64,000 nt of DNA from Hymenopellis radicata (Eukaryota; Basidiomycota; Agaricomycetes; Agaricales; Physalacriaceae): NCBI GenBank assembly GCA_015501595.1, contig JADNRX010000107.1, positions 87,961 to 151,960 on the forward strand. Reading direction: 5' to 3'. The notes below the pieces were generated by a model that saw only the letters and a program-made list of their open reading frames with translations, was not told the origin of the DNA and did not search any database. Of this stretch, positions 54,300 through 64,000 are shown in pieces. A program made the position numbers and the translations under genes. Within the stretch, counting starts at the first letter, position 1. Each line of letters opens with the position of its first letter.

Positions 54300-56130
54300 A
54301 GGATAATGGATTTCGCCCTACGTATCGGACGAATAACAACGCCTTCATTCTGCGGGCGCTCATCGAGCGCGCAAGGGCTCAGGGCAAGCCTCTCATTGTG
54401 GTTTACGTGGATCTGACAAATGCATTCCCCGCGACGAACATGCCTGCGTTATGGTGCAAGCTGCATGCAGCAGGCGTGGCTGGCCCTCTGTTTGATTGGC
54501 TGCGAATGCTGTATCAACGTATGCGATATGTTGTGCGCCATGAGGGAGAGGTGACGGGGGCCTTCAAGTCACTCATTGGCTTGCTGACGGGTGATCCTGT
54601 ATCTCCAATCCTGTGGGATATATTCTTTGCAGATCTTGATGATGTGCTCGTGGTGTGTGCAGAGGATGTCGTCTTGGCGGGCAGGTCAGTGTCCCATGGA
54701 GAGCAGGCCGATGATGTTTTCCTAGCGACAACGGAGACATCGGTGGCGCAGCGGAAGGTGAACGCTGTAGTGGGTTGGTCTGGGAAGAACTTTGCGACGG
54801 TGAGCGTCACAAAGACGGAATATATGGTCTTTGGGCCCTTGCTGTCAAAATCACTGTCTCTCTTTGTGAGGGCTCATCGCTTGCCTATGGTGAAGTCTGC
54901 GCGCTACGTCGGGGTCTTCTTCTCATCCGTGGATAGAGATATATTTGCGGAGCATTACAGGCAGAAGGCGAAGAAGGCGCGGTCGAAGACAAGGGTGATG
55001 TTTTCCGTTCACCAGTTCACCGGGGATGTCATGCCCGCAGTGGCGAAGCGATTGTATTCGGCTCAGATAGATCCTCACCTGACGGGCGGGTGTGAAGTGG
55101 TCCTGGATGTCAGTGCTGCTCACTTGCGGGACCTGGAGCGCGTTCAGCGAGAATTCTGGCGGAGAGCGCTGGGGTTGTCTGGGCGGTGCTCGGTCTTCCT
55201 GCTGTTTACCGAGACGGGTGTGATGCCGTTGCAGTATAGGCGGCTTCTCATTGCGCTGCGGTATCTTCAGTATCTGTCGCAGCTGGGGAAGGACCGCACG
55301 GTGCGACTCGCCCAGATAGATACCTTTGACCTTGACCGTGCGAGCTACTCCTCGTGGGCGGGTGATCTGCGGTATGTTCTGGCGCATCTGCCGTGCGCGG
55401 TCGGGGTCCCTTCGTGGGGAGATGATGATCTCGCTAGTCCCGAGTGGCATTGTTCGCTCCAGGATCGCGTGCGCGTGACTTGTGAGGAGTATTTGCGGAG
55501 TGAGTGTGCGAAGAGCAGGAAGCATTGGATATTGCAGAGAAGAATGGCGATGGTGGATGCGAAGGGGAAGCCAAGTCCAGTTATGGAGTTCCGGGAGTAT
55601 CTGCGTGTGCCGAAGTCTGAGCACCGTGTTGCGCTGACGCGTTTGATCTGCTCGGATCATGACTTGGCAGTTGAGGCGCTGCGTCGGGGGATGGCCAGAG
55701 ACGCAAGAGGATACCGCGGGAGTGGCGGTTGTGTCGATTCTGTGGGGCGGCTGTTGAAACTGAGGCTCATGCCTTGTTAGCTTGCAAAAAGAGTGTCGCG
55801 TTAGTGGATGTGCGTCTGCGCTTTTGGGACGATGTTCGGTCATCGTACGGAGAGGTCTGGGGAATGCTGGCGTCGGGTGGTTATCATGGAGAGGATGAGG
55901 ATACTTTGATGGTGCTGGTGTGTAGTGTGGGTCTTCATCAGAGGTTCGCTCGATTTGTGTTTGATGTGTTCGAGGTGTACGCGGCTGCTCCAATGTTTGT
56001 CCCGGCGCAGGAGTTGTTTGATACGTTTCCAGATCTGCCGGGGGACGGTGGTGACGATGGTGATGAGTAGTGCATTCCATTTTCTGTGCATGTGCTACAA
56101 GTAGTGTGTCTACTGTTTTGTTCAAATACA
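54300..56130 (+). mobile_element. LINE retrotransposon, 5'-truncated
   Basis: Homology starts abruptly near 54308 with GFRPTYRTNNNAFILRALIE and goes on through reverse transcriptase motifs YVDLTNAFPATNMPALW, LLTGDPVSPILW and the active site QADDVFLAT. The endonuclease and first part of the polymerase are missing, the usual mark of incomplete target-primed reverse transcription. No poly(A) or target duplication was recognised; the 3' border is an estimate. Confidence 0.8.
54308..56070 (+). pseudogene. LINE reverse transcriptase with C-terminal zinc knuckle
   Basis: The frame is open from 54398 (and earlier without ATG) to 55780. It carries the polymerase core and a long thumb/connector (MPAVAKRLYSAQIDPHLTGG). 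The knuckle LCRFCGAAVETEAHALLAC and the C-terminus to 56070 are in another frame, so a shift lies near 55710-55730. The active site reads A-D-D where most LINEs have Y/F-A-D-D preceded by tyrosine; here the residue before ADD is glutamine. Confidence 0.75.
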
Positions 56131-57358
56131 TCGTTCCTTTCCCCGCTAGACGTGCCCGGCGACCTGCTCTTCGGGGCTCGCGGCTGTGGCTGTCCGTATA
56201 CGGATGCTGATTTCCATGGCAGGATCAGTGTCCAAAACCCACCATTGTCCTGAAGCGCGAGACCGCGGTTCAGGCCGTTCAAAACGTGGACGGCAGTGGT
56301 GCTCTGCAGCGTGTGACCGGGCACACACGTGGTGCAGAACTCGGCGGTTGATCCAACAATCGCTGGGATGCCATTCTTCTTCTTCTTCAATGGCGAATGA
56401 GAGCTTGAAAGGATTTTCTAATATCTACCATGATCATTTTCAACGTACAGCAGGGACTCCCTAGAAGCCATCCTCTTGGTCTAACGTTGCCGTTTTGACG
56501 GTGTTACATCGACGGGATCCGCTGAACTTGGGGTCGTGGACCTCAATCGCTTCTCAGACGCGACAGGAGGAGGCCGAGGCCGGCACTCTCGTTGACCGTC
56601 TTGTAGGCGGCTGCACATTGGTGTACAGTAGTTTATCGACTCTTGGGATTCTTTCGGCGCGACTGTCTGCCTCCTCCTCCTCGAAAAGACATTGTGCTTC
56701 GCCATATATGCTTGCATTTCTTTCCGCCTGAACAGGATGCGCGGATCGTTGCGATCCTGTAGCTGGTGCGTGATCACTGATGTAGCCCTCGTCCTCGTGC
56801 GCATCAGCGGGAGGTGGCGGTTTGACCTTGGTCCTTGTACCGAAGCGACAAAGGAACACTGCCTCGGTTCAACTATGCCCTATGCATCTGCCCGTCCACA
56901 GGCAGGTCCATCACGTTCGACGGGGTCTCGTAAGAAGGGCAAGAGTGTGCAACCGAAGACGAAGAATCCACGTAAATAGTTGTGTTAGTACTCTCATCCG
57001 AGAATGACACGTTATCTTCGAGTAGTTCTTAGACTCACCAGTGGGCTTCCCACGAACCGACGTGTTTATGCATAAGAAAAGGACAACCAGCCCTGAGGTT
57101 ACCGATTCCGATTAGCACGACGGATCTGACGTCGGTGGTAGACACCAGCATTAATGAAGTGATTTGGAAAGCCAGAATGTATATAGAGGTAAGCCAAGGT
57201 CGTAATACAAGGGAACAATTGGTGCGGGCTACGCTGCACGAAGCACCTGCCTCTTAAGGTGCACCTCCATTCGACGCGGCTGTGATGGCATCCCAAGCAT
57301 CCGTTGGTAATCGACACCTTCCACAGGCAGATCATTATTATGCCTACAAGCGCGTCGA
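56131..57358. other. Intergenic with unrecognised frames
   Basis: Two overlapping minus-strand frames at 56481-56859 are rich in charged residues (DEGYISDHAPATG, EEEEADSR) but match no domain. A minus-strand segment at 56170-56330 reads HVLNGLNRGLALQDNGG. None is supported well enough to call a gene. Confidence 0.35.
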
Positions 57359-59850
57359 TTAGCCCGTCGCAAAAGAACTTGATATAACATACGTTTGTCG
57401 AAAGTGTTTCGTCAATTCCTCGTATGTCAGACCGCCACGGGTCTCCTGCGCACAATCGCGACAATGCAGGCACTCGTGCTGAATGGATTCGTACAGTGTT
57501 TCCGCTACGTGCCACCCAGAAGGTACGTCACTTGGAGCGCGAATTGCAGTGATAGACTCGCTCGCCGCCTCGCGGTTCAAGAAATGCTCTTCGGGAACAT
57601 GACGAATCTAACCGCATAGCCTTGAGCGATGCAGATATGGAAAGAAGAGGACATTACCATTTGACGCCAACCATACAACTGACGTTGTGTCCACTCTTCT
57701 CCGACAGCCGCAGTACAGACGCCACACTCGAAGAGACAGTCAGCCGAATCCATATCGTCGACAGTTGCAGTAGACAATTCCAATCCAACCAAGCGCACGA
57801 CCGCCTCGATAGCCGGCTGGACGACAGGACTACGTTTATACACGTTAACGTGGAACGGGCGGCGGCTCATGAATCGGCCAAACTCCAAGGCGCCGTCGTC
57901 GAGATCTCTAAGGATATCTCGGAGATCGGTGTCGGGCTGACTGTGAGCGCAGGTGTGCGTGAGATAGTCGGGATAGAAGAGAGTAGTGCTCCTGTTACGG
58001 CGTCTGAATACAGCTGGCGGGTTAGAGGTGGGGTAGTGGGTGCATTTGTCACAGATTACGCCGCACGAGACGAGTTGCAGTCGCTTGATAGTCGCCTCCG
58101 GTGACAAGTCTTGGGTTGACGGCTCAGAATTCGCGATTTTGAGAAGCTGAGAATGTACGTCTATGCGCCAAGCATTGAACCACTCTCGCATTTGTGGCAC
58201 AACCTGTGCGAAGTCGACCTCACTGACCGGTGCATCACCAGGGTCCTCGATAATCGCTTTGACAGAGTCGGAGTGGATGAAATCGGCTATGGATGGGTAG
58301 AAGCTGGCAGGCTGGTTCCGCGCGAGATTGCTCTTGAAGTCGAGGAAGATGGGAATAGCAACTTTGCGACGCGAAACAACGAGTGCCCGGCGGTCTCGGA
58401 GAAGACGCTTCTCCCTGAGTTGCTCGGCGAACGCGATCATCTCATCGCTAATGTTGGCCCATACTGCAGGAAAAATTAATACATGGTGACATTGAAGAAA
58501 GCTTAGTTCATACTACGGTCCGTTAGAGGTTGGCTCTTTTTGACGAACGGGTGGTTGTCAAAGGCATCTTGCATCCTTACTGCTGACATGATTCTGAGTT
58601 CCGCGGTATATCCGAGCTGGCATAATCTATCGCGTATGCACACCCGGCCGTTCCTGATAGGGACCTTGTGCCGGTTTCTACCTACCTACCTTAGTACCTA
58701 CCTACCTACCTACCTGTGATCGATCGGTGAGCAAGGAGCGAAACGCTAATGTCGCTATACCTACGCTTGCTTCCGGTTTCTCTTCATCTGTTGTATTTCC
58801 TTTTCGCGTGCATTATTGCAACGGTTTTGCCATTTCTCGCACACACCAGCATGCTGGAGAAACTAATCAGTCTAGAATACATCTAGGCTTGACAAACTAA
58901 CCGCGTATATTTCTTGATTCTTCTTGAACTTCTCACGGGCGAAGCCTTCGGGGTCCGCTTTGGCGGCACCAGCGCTCAGCTCGGCTTCGATAGCGTCATA
59001 ATCCAACATTAACGCACATTCTTCCGGGCTTTTGCTATGACCGTAAGCTACAGAACGATATGAGAGGTAGCACGTAGACCATTACACCGAGAACCTACTG
59101 ATGCCATGGGTCACAAGCATAAGAAACTTGACGTCAAAGGGATACTTTCCCCTCACTAGTACAGACGTCCTATCCTCGTCTTGTCTAACAAGGCTAAAAA
59201 ATATTCAAATTAATGCAGCGAAATGGTCATACCAAACTTACAGGGCCTCTGAGCAGGCAGGACAGAGCCGACAGCGGAGGTACAAATCGGCACTCTTCAC
59301 AGATTTCTTCCAACAAACCTGGAAAGAGTAAGACGATGAAGTGGGCAGATGACGAGAGCGTACATTGCATTTCTTGACAAAAACAAGACAGGCCCAGGCA
59401 GGCTCCGACATTCCCGGGAAAGGCTTGGGCATTTCTTGTGCGTTCTTTCTAGCAGCCTTCCATACGCTTCTCGAGGACTTCGTCATAAGAACGCCGCGGA
59501 GAGACTGGTTGACCCAGGACAAATTGAGTAGATCCAGAGGCAGCAAGTAAGAAAAGATCTGAAGGCTTTCGTTAGACGCGCCGGCAGGATTCCAGGTCAC
59601 GAACCTCTAAAAGCGTATCGTAGGGAAGATCCGATAGATCTTTGAGGCGAGACGCGCTCTGCTTTGTGCGCTTGCCAGCATTCCTAGCGGTCGTTTTCTT
59701 TGAACGGGTGGTGCCGGTTTTCTGTCGCTTGCGGTCGGCGATGGTGTCTAGACAAGGCTGACTCCCCAACAAACAATAAGCGCAAATAACATGCACTCGG
59801 CCTCGTGATCGTGGAGACGCGTCTTGGATACAGATTTCCAATTTCAACAC
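57359..59850 (-). CDS. Large nine-exon F-box domain protein
   Basis: Exons (minus): 59850-59605, 59558-59364, 59318-59242, 59193-59099, 59047-58902, 58862-58765, 58653-58517, 58463-57658, 57607-57359; total 2049 bases, 682 residues. The F-box spans exons 1-2 (LKDLSDLPYDTLLE, IFSYLLPLDLLNLSWVNQSL, SVWKAARKNAQEMPKPFPGM), followed by CNVCWKK, LRCRLCPACSEAL. Then YGHSKSPEECALMLDYDAIE, a coiled coil (KWQNRCNNAREKEIQQMKRN), RDRLCQLGYTAEL, LTDLWANISDEMIAFAEQLR and a Cys-containing C-terminus (CGVICDKCTHYP, HECLHCRDCAQET). This order is a known Agaricomycete F-box layout. All splice phases fit, which supports the model; the start and the last exon end are less sure. Confidence 0.75.
58678..58715. repeat. 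CCTA/GGTA microsatellite inside an intron
   Basis: CCTACCTACC runs in intron 6 of the F-box gene. On the coding strand it reads GTAGGTAGG, so each unit offers both a donor-like GTAGGT and an acceptor-like TAG. Confidence 0.75.
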
Positions 59851-60661
59851 ACTGGAGCCCAGATTCCAGAAGCAGTGGTCAGATTGTTCGTCGTAACTTT
59901 AGGGAAAGCAGTTGGCGATTCTGCGCGTGCTTGACGATTCAACGAATAAGGAGGGAAGGGAAAAACGTTTGGATCGGATCCAGCTCATTCAGTACTACGA
60001 GGCGTCGCTTCGATGTTATTCTCGAACAAGAAAGCCGCCGTTCTTTTTCATAGCACCTTTCTCCTTGACAAGTTTCAAGGGAACAGGCACAGTATTGAGG
60101 GCATGGAAGGAGGTTGGTCAGGGGACATTGAAGGAGCATCCGAAGGCAGTCCCAGAAGGAAATGGTCGTTAATCATGATAGAAAGGCGGCGCCCCCATCG
60201 TTCCGAGCGGTGCACTAAACCGCATCGAGATCTGCGAGAAATCTCCTGACGATAGCTTGAGCTGAGTCACGGTATACCTGATAAGAGTGAGTGCTTACCA
60301 CGACACACATTTTCAGGACGAACACGACCTAGACGGATTGCCGTCCTACTCGTACGCGACGGAAAGCCACTTAAAGTTGAAGTGTTCGGCTGGGAGTGAG
60401 TACCCGAATGAAAGGAAACGTCACGGCTGTCAATTCTGGGCCAAGGTGAGAACATTGAACAACCGCGTGGGTGTGACTTGTTCAATTCGCACGCAGATAC
60501 CAGGCCGACATGAACAGAAGAACACAGCCAGGTGCCTGTACCGTGTCTGTGGAATTAAGTACAGGTGTCGGTACCGGCTTGGCACCGGCGATGGGTTCTC
60601 CCCAGGCCGGCCCTAAATCACCATTTCATTCTTTGAATCTTTCCAACGCCCAGAGTAATAT
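59851..60661. other. Intergenic upstream of the F-box gene
   Basis: No gene recognised. A frame at 60287-60616 has no domain. Presumed promoter of the minus-strand F-box gene. Confidence 0.4.
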
Positions 60662-61553
60662 GCCCGGAGTGAGCACTAACACTGCTGTACAGCAGTGTAC
60701 ACCACTGCACAGTGATGGTCGGTGGTGTCCGGTGAGGTCCGTCACCATATAGGGTAATCCGGTATCTCACATTGAATGCCGGTGGTTGGCATGGTCCATT
60801 CCTCGTGCCCGCCGCCGTCATACACTGGAATGTAGTGGTGTCTAGTGGTGTTCACTCCCCAACGCCGCTGGCCCAGAACCTCACCAATGATCATGATGAC
60901 CATTGGCACTCTCAAGCGCCCTGGTTCCTTCTGCGCGCCCAGTCCACCCCTTGATGCTTTGGATAGGCTCGTCGTTGGTATGATCGGGCGGGAGTGAAAC
61001 GGCTGACGACGCCACTTCGTGTGGCGTAGGGACCATTTGCGATCGACCAGCCCCATCATATCATGATGATCATTGATTATCATGGCAATATCTTAGTGTC
61101 GTCTTGCATGCATCCTGCCGGCAAGGACACTGTAACATAGCGGACACCGGATCGTTGGGGGGGTGACTGTCCTATGAAAAGACATGTTTTCATTCCTTTT
61201 CTAGCTCGATTTCAAGAAATCTGCAATCTGAAGTGTCTCCTCGCGGCGAGTCTGCACCGGAAGTAAAGTTGTTTGAGTTTGAGCAGTGGCGGGCGCTTCG
61301 CGCCGCCACATTTACTGCATTGCAGTGGTGTACATGGTATTATTTGCTGGACTACACTGTACTGTAATAGTGAAATACATCAAAATTTGTGCTGTGATAC
61401 ACTGTAGCCCAGTGGACACCGATGCCCTGACTCAGTGTGGATGAGCGCGTGAAATGACAGTGTAATGCACTAGATTGCACTGGAACTCACCAAGCCACAG
61501 CAAGTATAGTACACTGTATCTCAGCAGACTGTACTGATCTGCTCACTCCGGGC
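60662..61553. mobile_element. Non-autonomous TIR element, about 0.9 kb
   Basis: Left end GCCCGGAGTGAGCA and right end TGCTCACTCCGGGC are perfect 14-base inverted repeats, and similarity goes on inwards (CACTGCTGTACAGCAG against CAGCAGACTGTACTGA). The interior is crowded with CACTG/CAGTG and TACACTG words and has no transposase. Flanks are AATAT and TTATA, so the target duplication is unclear. Confidence 0.7.
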
Positions 61554-62127
61554 TTATAACTGAACGCCCACGATGAAGGTTACATTCTTACATCTGTTCT
61601 TGATACTTGCTCATGACGAACCGTCATTGTATTGCCCTGAACGGAAGCGCCCGACGACCGCGCTACCGCCAAGACGCCGAAAGTAGTTGTACGATTCTCA
61701 CAGTGGACGGTGTTCCTCGCTGTACCTAGGACAACCCACGGACGTCACGCGTGCGTGGGAGTCTCAGCCTGATGATGAGAACATTCAACAGTCTGTACGT
61801 GTACGACTACGTTTCGTAACTGCTGCTGCTCCGCAGTGTTAGTTCGTTTGCTCCGTGAACGGTATATTTTTGGGCTGCACTATTTCAGTACCAGGTTTTG
61901 ACTCTTTTCACTGATGTACGGGACGATCAAATGATCTACTACCTGGAACGCGCGCCGCGAACCGCGATTGGAGTAGTCATCTTTTCTCAAAGCACATCAA
62001 ACAAGGTGAGAGAACCCCGGCACCGTCAATTCATTCGTATCTCACGCATATCGTTCCAGTAGGTCCCCTGCAGAGCTTGGCATAACCGCGCTTAATTGAC
62101 TCACGATGTTTTCCACCATCCTGGTCA
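61554..62127. other. Upstream region of laccase gene
   Basis: No gene seen. A TATA box lies at its end. Confidence 0.5.
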
Positions 62128-62134
62128 TATAAAA
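62128..62134 (+). promoter_or_regulatory. TATA box of laccase-like gene
   Basis: TATAAAA, 40 bases before the ATG at 62174. Confidence 0.6.
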
Positions 62135-62173
62135 GCCTCATCGCACCTATGAATGAAGCATCTGCACTCCAGG

Positions 62174-64000
62174 ATGCGGTTCTCCACCAAATGGCTCTCT
62201 CTGGCGTCCTTTATTTCTCTCGCGGCGGCGGGGGTGCGTCACTTTGACATGCCATCGTCAATACAGTCATCGCTCCGGACGGCTTTTCGCGCTCGTGAGT
62301 TATTCCTACTATCGAAGCTTATGATCGCTGAGAGGCGTATAGTGCGATTACGCCTGGAGGGACATTCCCGGGTACTCTGATTACAGCTCAGAAGGGCGAC
62401 TCCGTTGAGATCGTCACGCATAATAGGCTTCTCCGATACGAACATGCGGCGCAGTTATTCTATTGTAAGTCTTCTCACCAACGACATACGTGAAGCTGAA
62501 TACCTTCGTCTCAGCACTGGCATGGATTCTTTCAAGCGCGAACATCTGGCATGGATGGGCCTGCGTAAGCATCCTCCTTCCGTTCCCGCCTCGACTGATA
62601 TTGGTGTATAGTTTTGTCAACCAGTGTCCCGTTGCTCCTGGAGACGACTTCACGTATTCGTTCGACCTTGCTGAACAAACTGGGAGCTACTGGTATCACT
62701 CTCACTTGTCGACTCAGTACTGTGATGGTTTCCGGGGCGTGTTCATAGTCTATGGTCAATACTTCCTTCTCATCGCTTTGATTCGCTTCACATTGCTTTC
62801 CGTAGATCCAAAGGATCCCTAAAAGGCTTGTACGATGTTGATGATGGTAAGCCTATTCTGTATGGTGTTGATATACAGGCCGTTGAATCTGGTTGGCAGA
62901 AAGTACCATCATCACACTAGCCGATTGGTATCACGTCTTTGCCCCAGACGGCCAGAATGACTTCTTCAAGACCGGTTCGGTTCCGTGAGTACTGACCTTT
63001 CTCATGCATATCAGGTGCTCAATGTTCTCTATTCATAGGGTTCCTGACTCTGGTAGATGCCATTCCTATGTATGTCTTCGACGGTCTCTGAACGTTTCCC
63101 AGGTTTGATCAACGGGCGTGGACGCTATGTCGGAGGGGTAAGCATCTCTATGCCCTATTTACGAGTATCAATCTTGATGAATGCTGATAGCCATTGGTCG
63201 ACTATGCGGTTATCAATGTCGTCCCGGGCAAACGCTACAGGTGGATATTGTGTATCTATCGTCTTTGTCTTCTAACGTCCTTTAATCATTTAAGGTTCCG
63301 CCTTGTTTCGATCGCATGTCGTCCTTTCTTCACGTTCTCCATCGATAACCATCTCATGGATGCCATGGAGTTGGATGGCGTTGAGCACGATCCGGTCACA
63401 GTTGAGAACGTTGATGTATATGCTGGTTCGTCGACTGATCTTAGCACCTGATGTGACCTGCATTGATACTTTCACAGCGCAACGTGTCTCCGTTATTGTC
63501 AAAGCAGATCAACCCGTTGGAAACTATTGGATGCGCGCTCCGTACGTGTCCCGCATTCCTTAAACCTTCCGTATCACTGATGGCACGACCCCAGTCTCAC
63601 AGGCGGCAGCCCTACCCGAAACCCTAATCGTTAGTTCTTCAGGTTGCCGCTAGAGCGCGATACTAATAGATTCTCAGTCGATCCTAATCTGACACGCGCC
63701 ATTCTTCGATATGCTGGCGCGCCTACAGCAGAGCCGACAACGGAGAGAACTGCAGGAGTCAAGTTGGACGATGGACTCATGCATGTGAGGCGCCACCACG
63801 TCAATACGCATATGTCTGACTTCTATTCGACAGCCTATTGCATCTGAGGGTCCAGGAAAGTACGTGCTGTATTTTCGCATCTGTCGTTGTGTACTAACAG
63901 TAATCACGTAGCTCGGAAATGGGGTGGCTGACGTGCATTATGTGTTGAACATTGCTCAGGTGTGATTTGTCCGGAATATCATTAATCTAGTCTACTCACT
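62174..64000 (+). pseudogene. Laccase (multicopper oxidase), frameshifted, 3' end beyond window
   Basis: Start ATG at 62174 with a signal peptide (MRFSTKWLSLASFISLAAAG). Laccase text follows in pieces: IVNTVIAPDGFSRS, TFPGTLITAQKGDSVEIVTH, DTNMRRSYSI, the copper motif [37 protein letters not shown] and [70 protein letters not shown].  Several introns with good borders are present (for example 62464-62513 and 62566-62611). Frame breaks occur near 62251, between 62330 and 62440, and near 62820 (CCCTAAAAGG where CCCCTAAAAGG is expected). Laccases oxidise phenols outside the cell. With three or more frameshifts this copy is probably dead. Confidence 0.75.

Noticed and set aside
54923..56131. 402-codon open frame on the minus strand, rich in His, Pro and Thr
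   Set aside because: It is antisense to the LINE reverse transcriptase, which has clear motifs on the plus strand; composition and lack of domains mark it as a shadow.
56146..56330. Possible extra I66-like or lectin fragment (HVLNGLNRGLALQDNGG)
   Set aside because: Only a weak trefoil-like phrase, no second motif and no shared intron positions.
1..64000. CRISPR arrays, riboswitches, bacterial-type operons or ribosome binding sites
   Set aside because: None seen; introns, TATA boxes and intron-bearing tRNAs show a nuclear eukaryotic genome where these are not expected.

Overview
The window is nuclear DNA of a filamentous basidiomycete, most likely an Agaricomycete. The evidence is short (45-60 bp) GT-AG introns in almost every gene, F-box, BTB and MYND proteins of mushroom type, a laccase, a CHO2-type phosphatidylethanolamine methyltransferase, and many small beta-trefoil proteins that resemble the mushroom serine-protease inhibitor family I66 (cospin/LeSPI type). 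The species cannot be named from the sequence.

Layout. 0-2.5 kb and 12.7-14.9 kb are a direct duplication, each copy holding an I66-like gene and a small secreted 8-cysteine protein; the left I66 copy carries a MITE in its first intron. Between them lie a broken BTB gene, two paralogous single-pass membrane proteins (the second with a stop right after its membrane segment) and a Mug135-like gene. A tRNA-Glu with an intron is at 12.2 kb and an intact F-box gene at 15.2-16.8 kb.

17.25-49.86 kb is one large imperfect palindrome. The left arm (17.25-24.6 kb, plus a remnant at 26.4-26.6 kb) and right arm (49.86-32.2 kb) carry, in mirrored order, a divergent I66 pair, a UDP-glycosyltransferase fragment, a MYND gene, a second divergent I66 pair and a small tryptophan-rich protein. 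The spacer holds another I66 gene and the complete CHO2 gene. In the left arm the tryptophan-rich gene is interrupted by a Mug135-like gene whose last exons were tandemly tripled in frame. In the right arm the MYND gene is split by a 9.6 kb Ngaro/DIRS-type tyrosine-recombinase retrotransposon with split direct repeats, which itself holds a nested insertion of about 3.9 kb.

50-64 kb holds a tRNA-Tyr, a decayed AsaB/CmcJ-type oxygenase gene, a GNAT acetyltransferase with one frameshift, an F-box gene, a 5'-truncated LINE, a large nine-exon F-box gene on the minus strand, a 0.9 kb TIR element, and a laccase gene with several frameshifts that runs off the right edge.

At least twelve I66-like loci are present, seven of which read as intact. 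The locus looks like a rapidly turning-over inhibitor cluster reshaped by inverted and direct duplication and by transposons, around an essential lipid gene. Splice sites were assigned by eye from GT-AG borders, reading frame and comparison of paralogs. Family names marked as tentative rest on remembered motif patterns.
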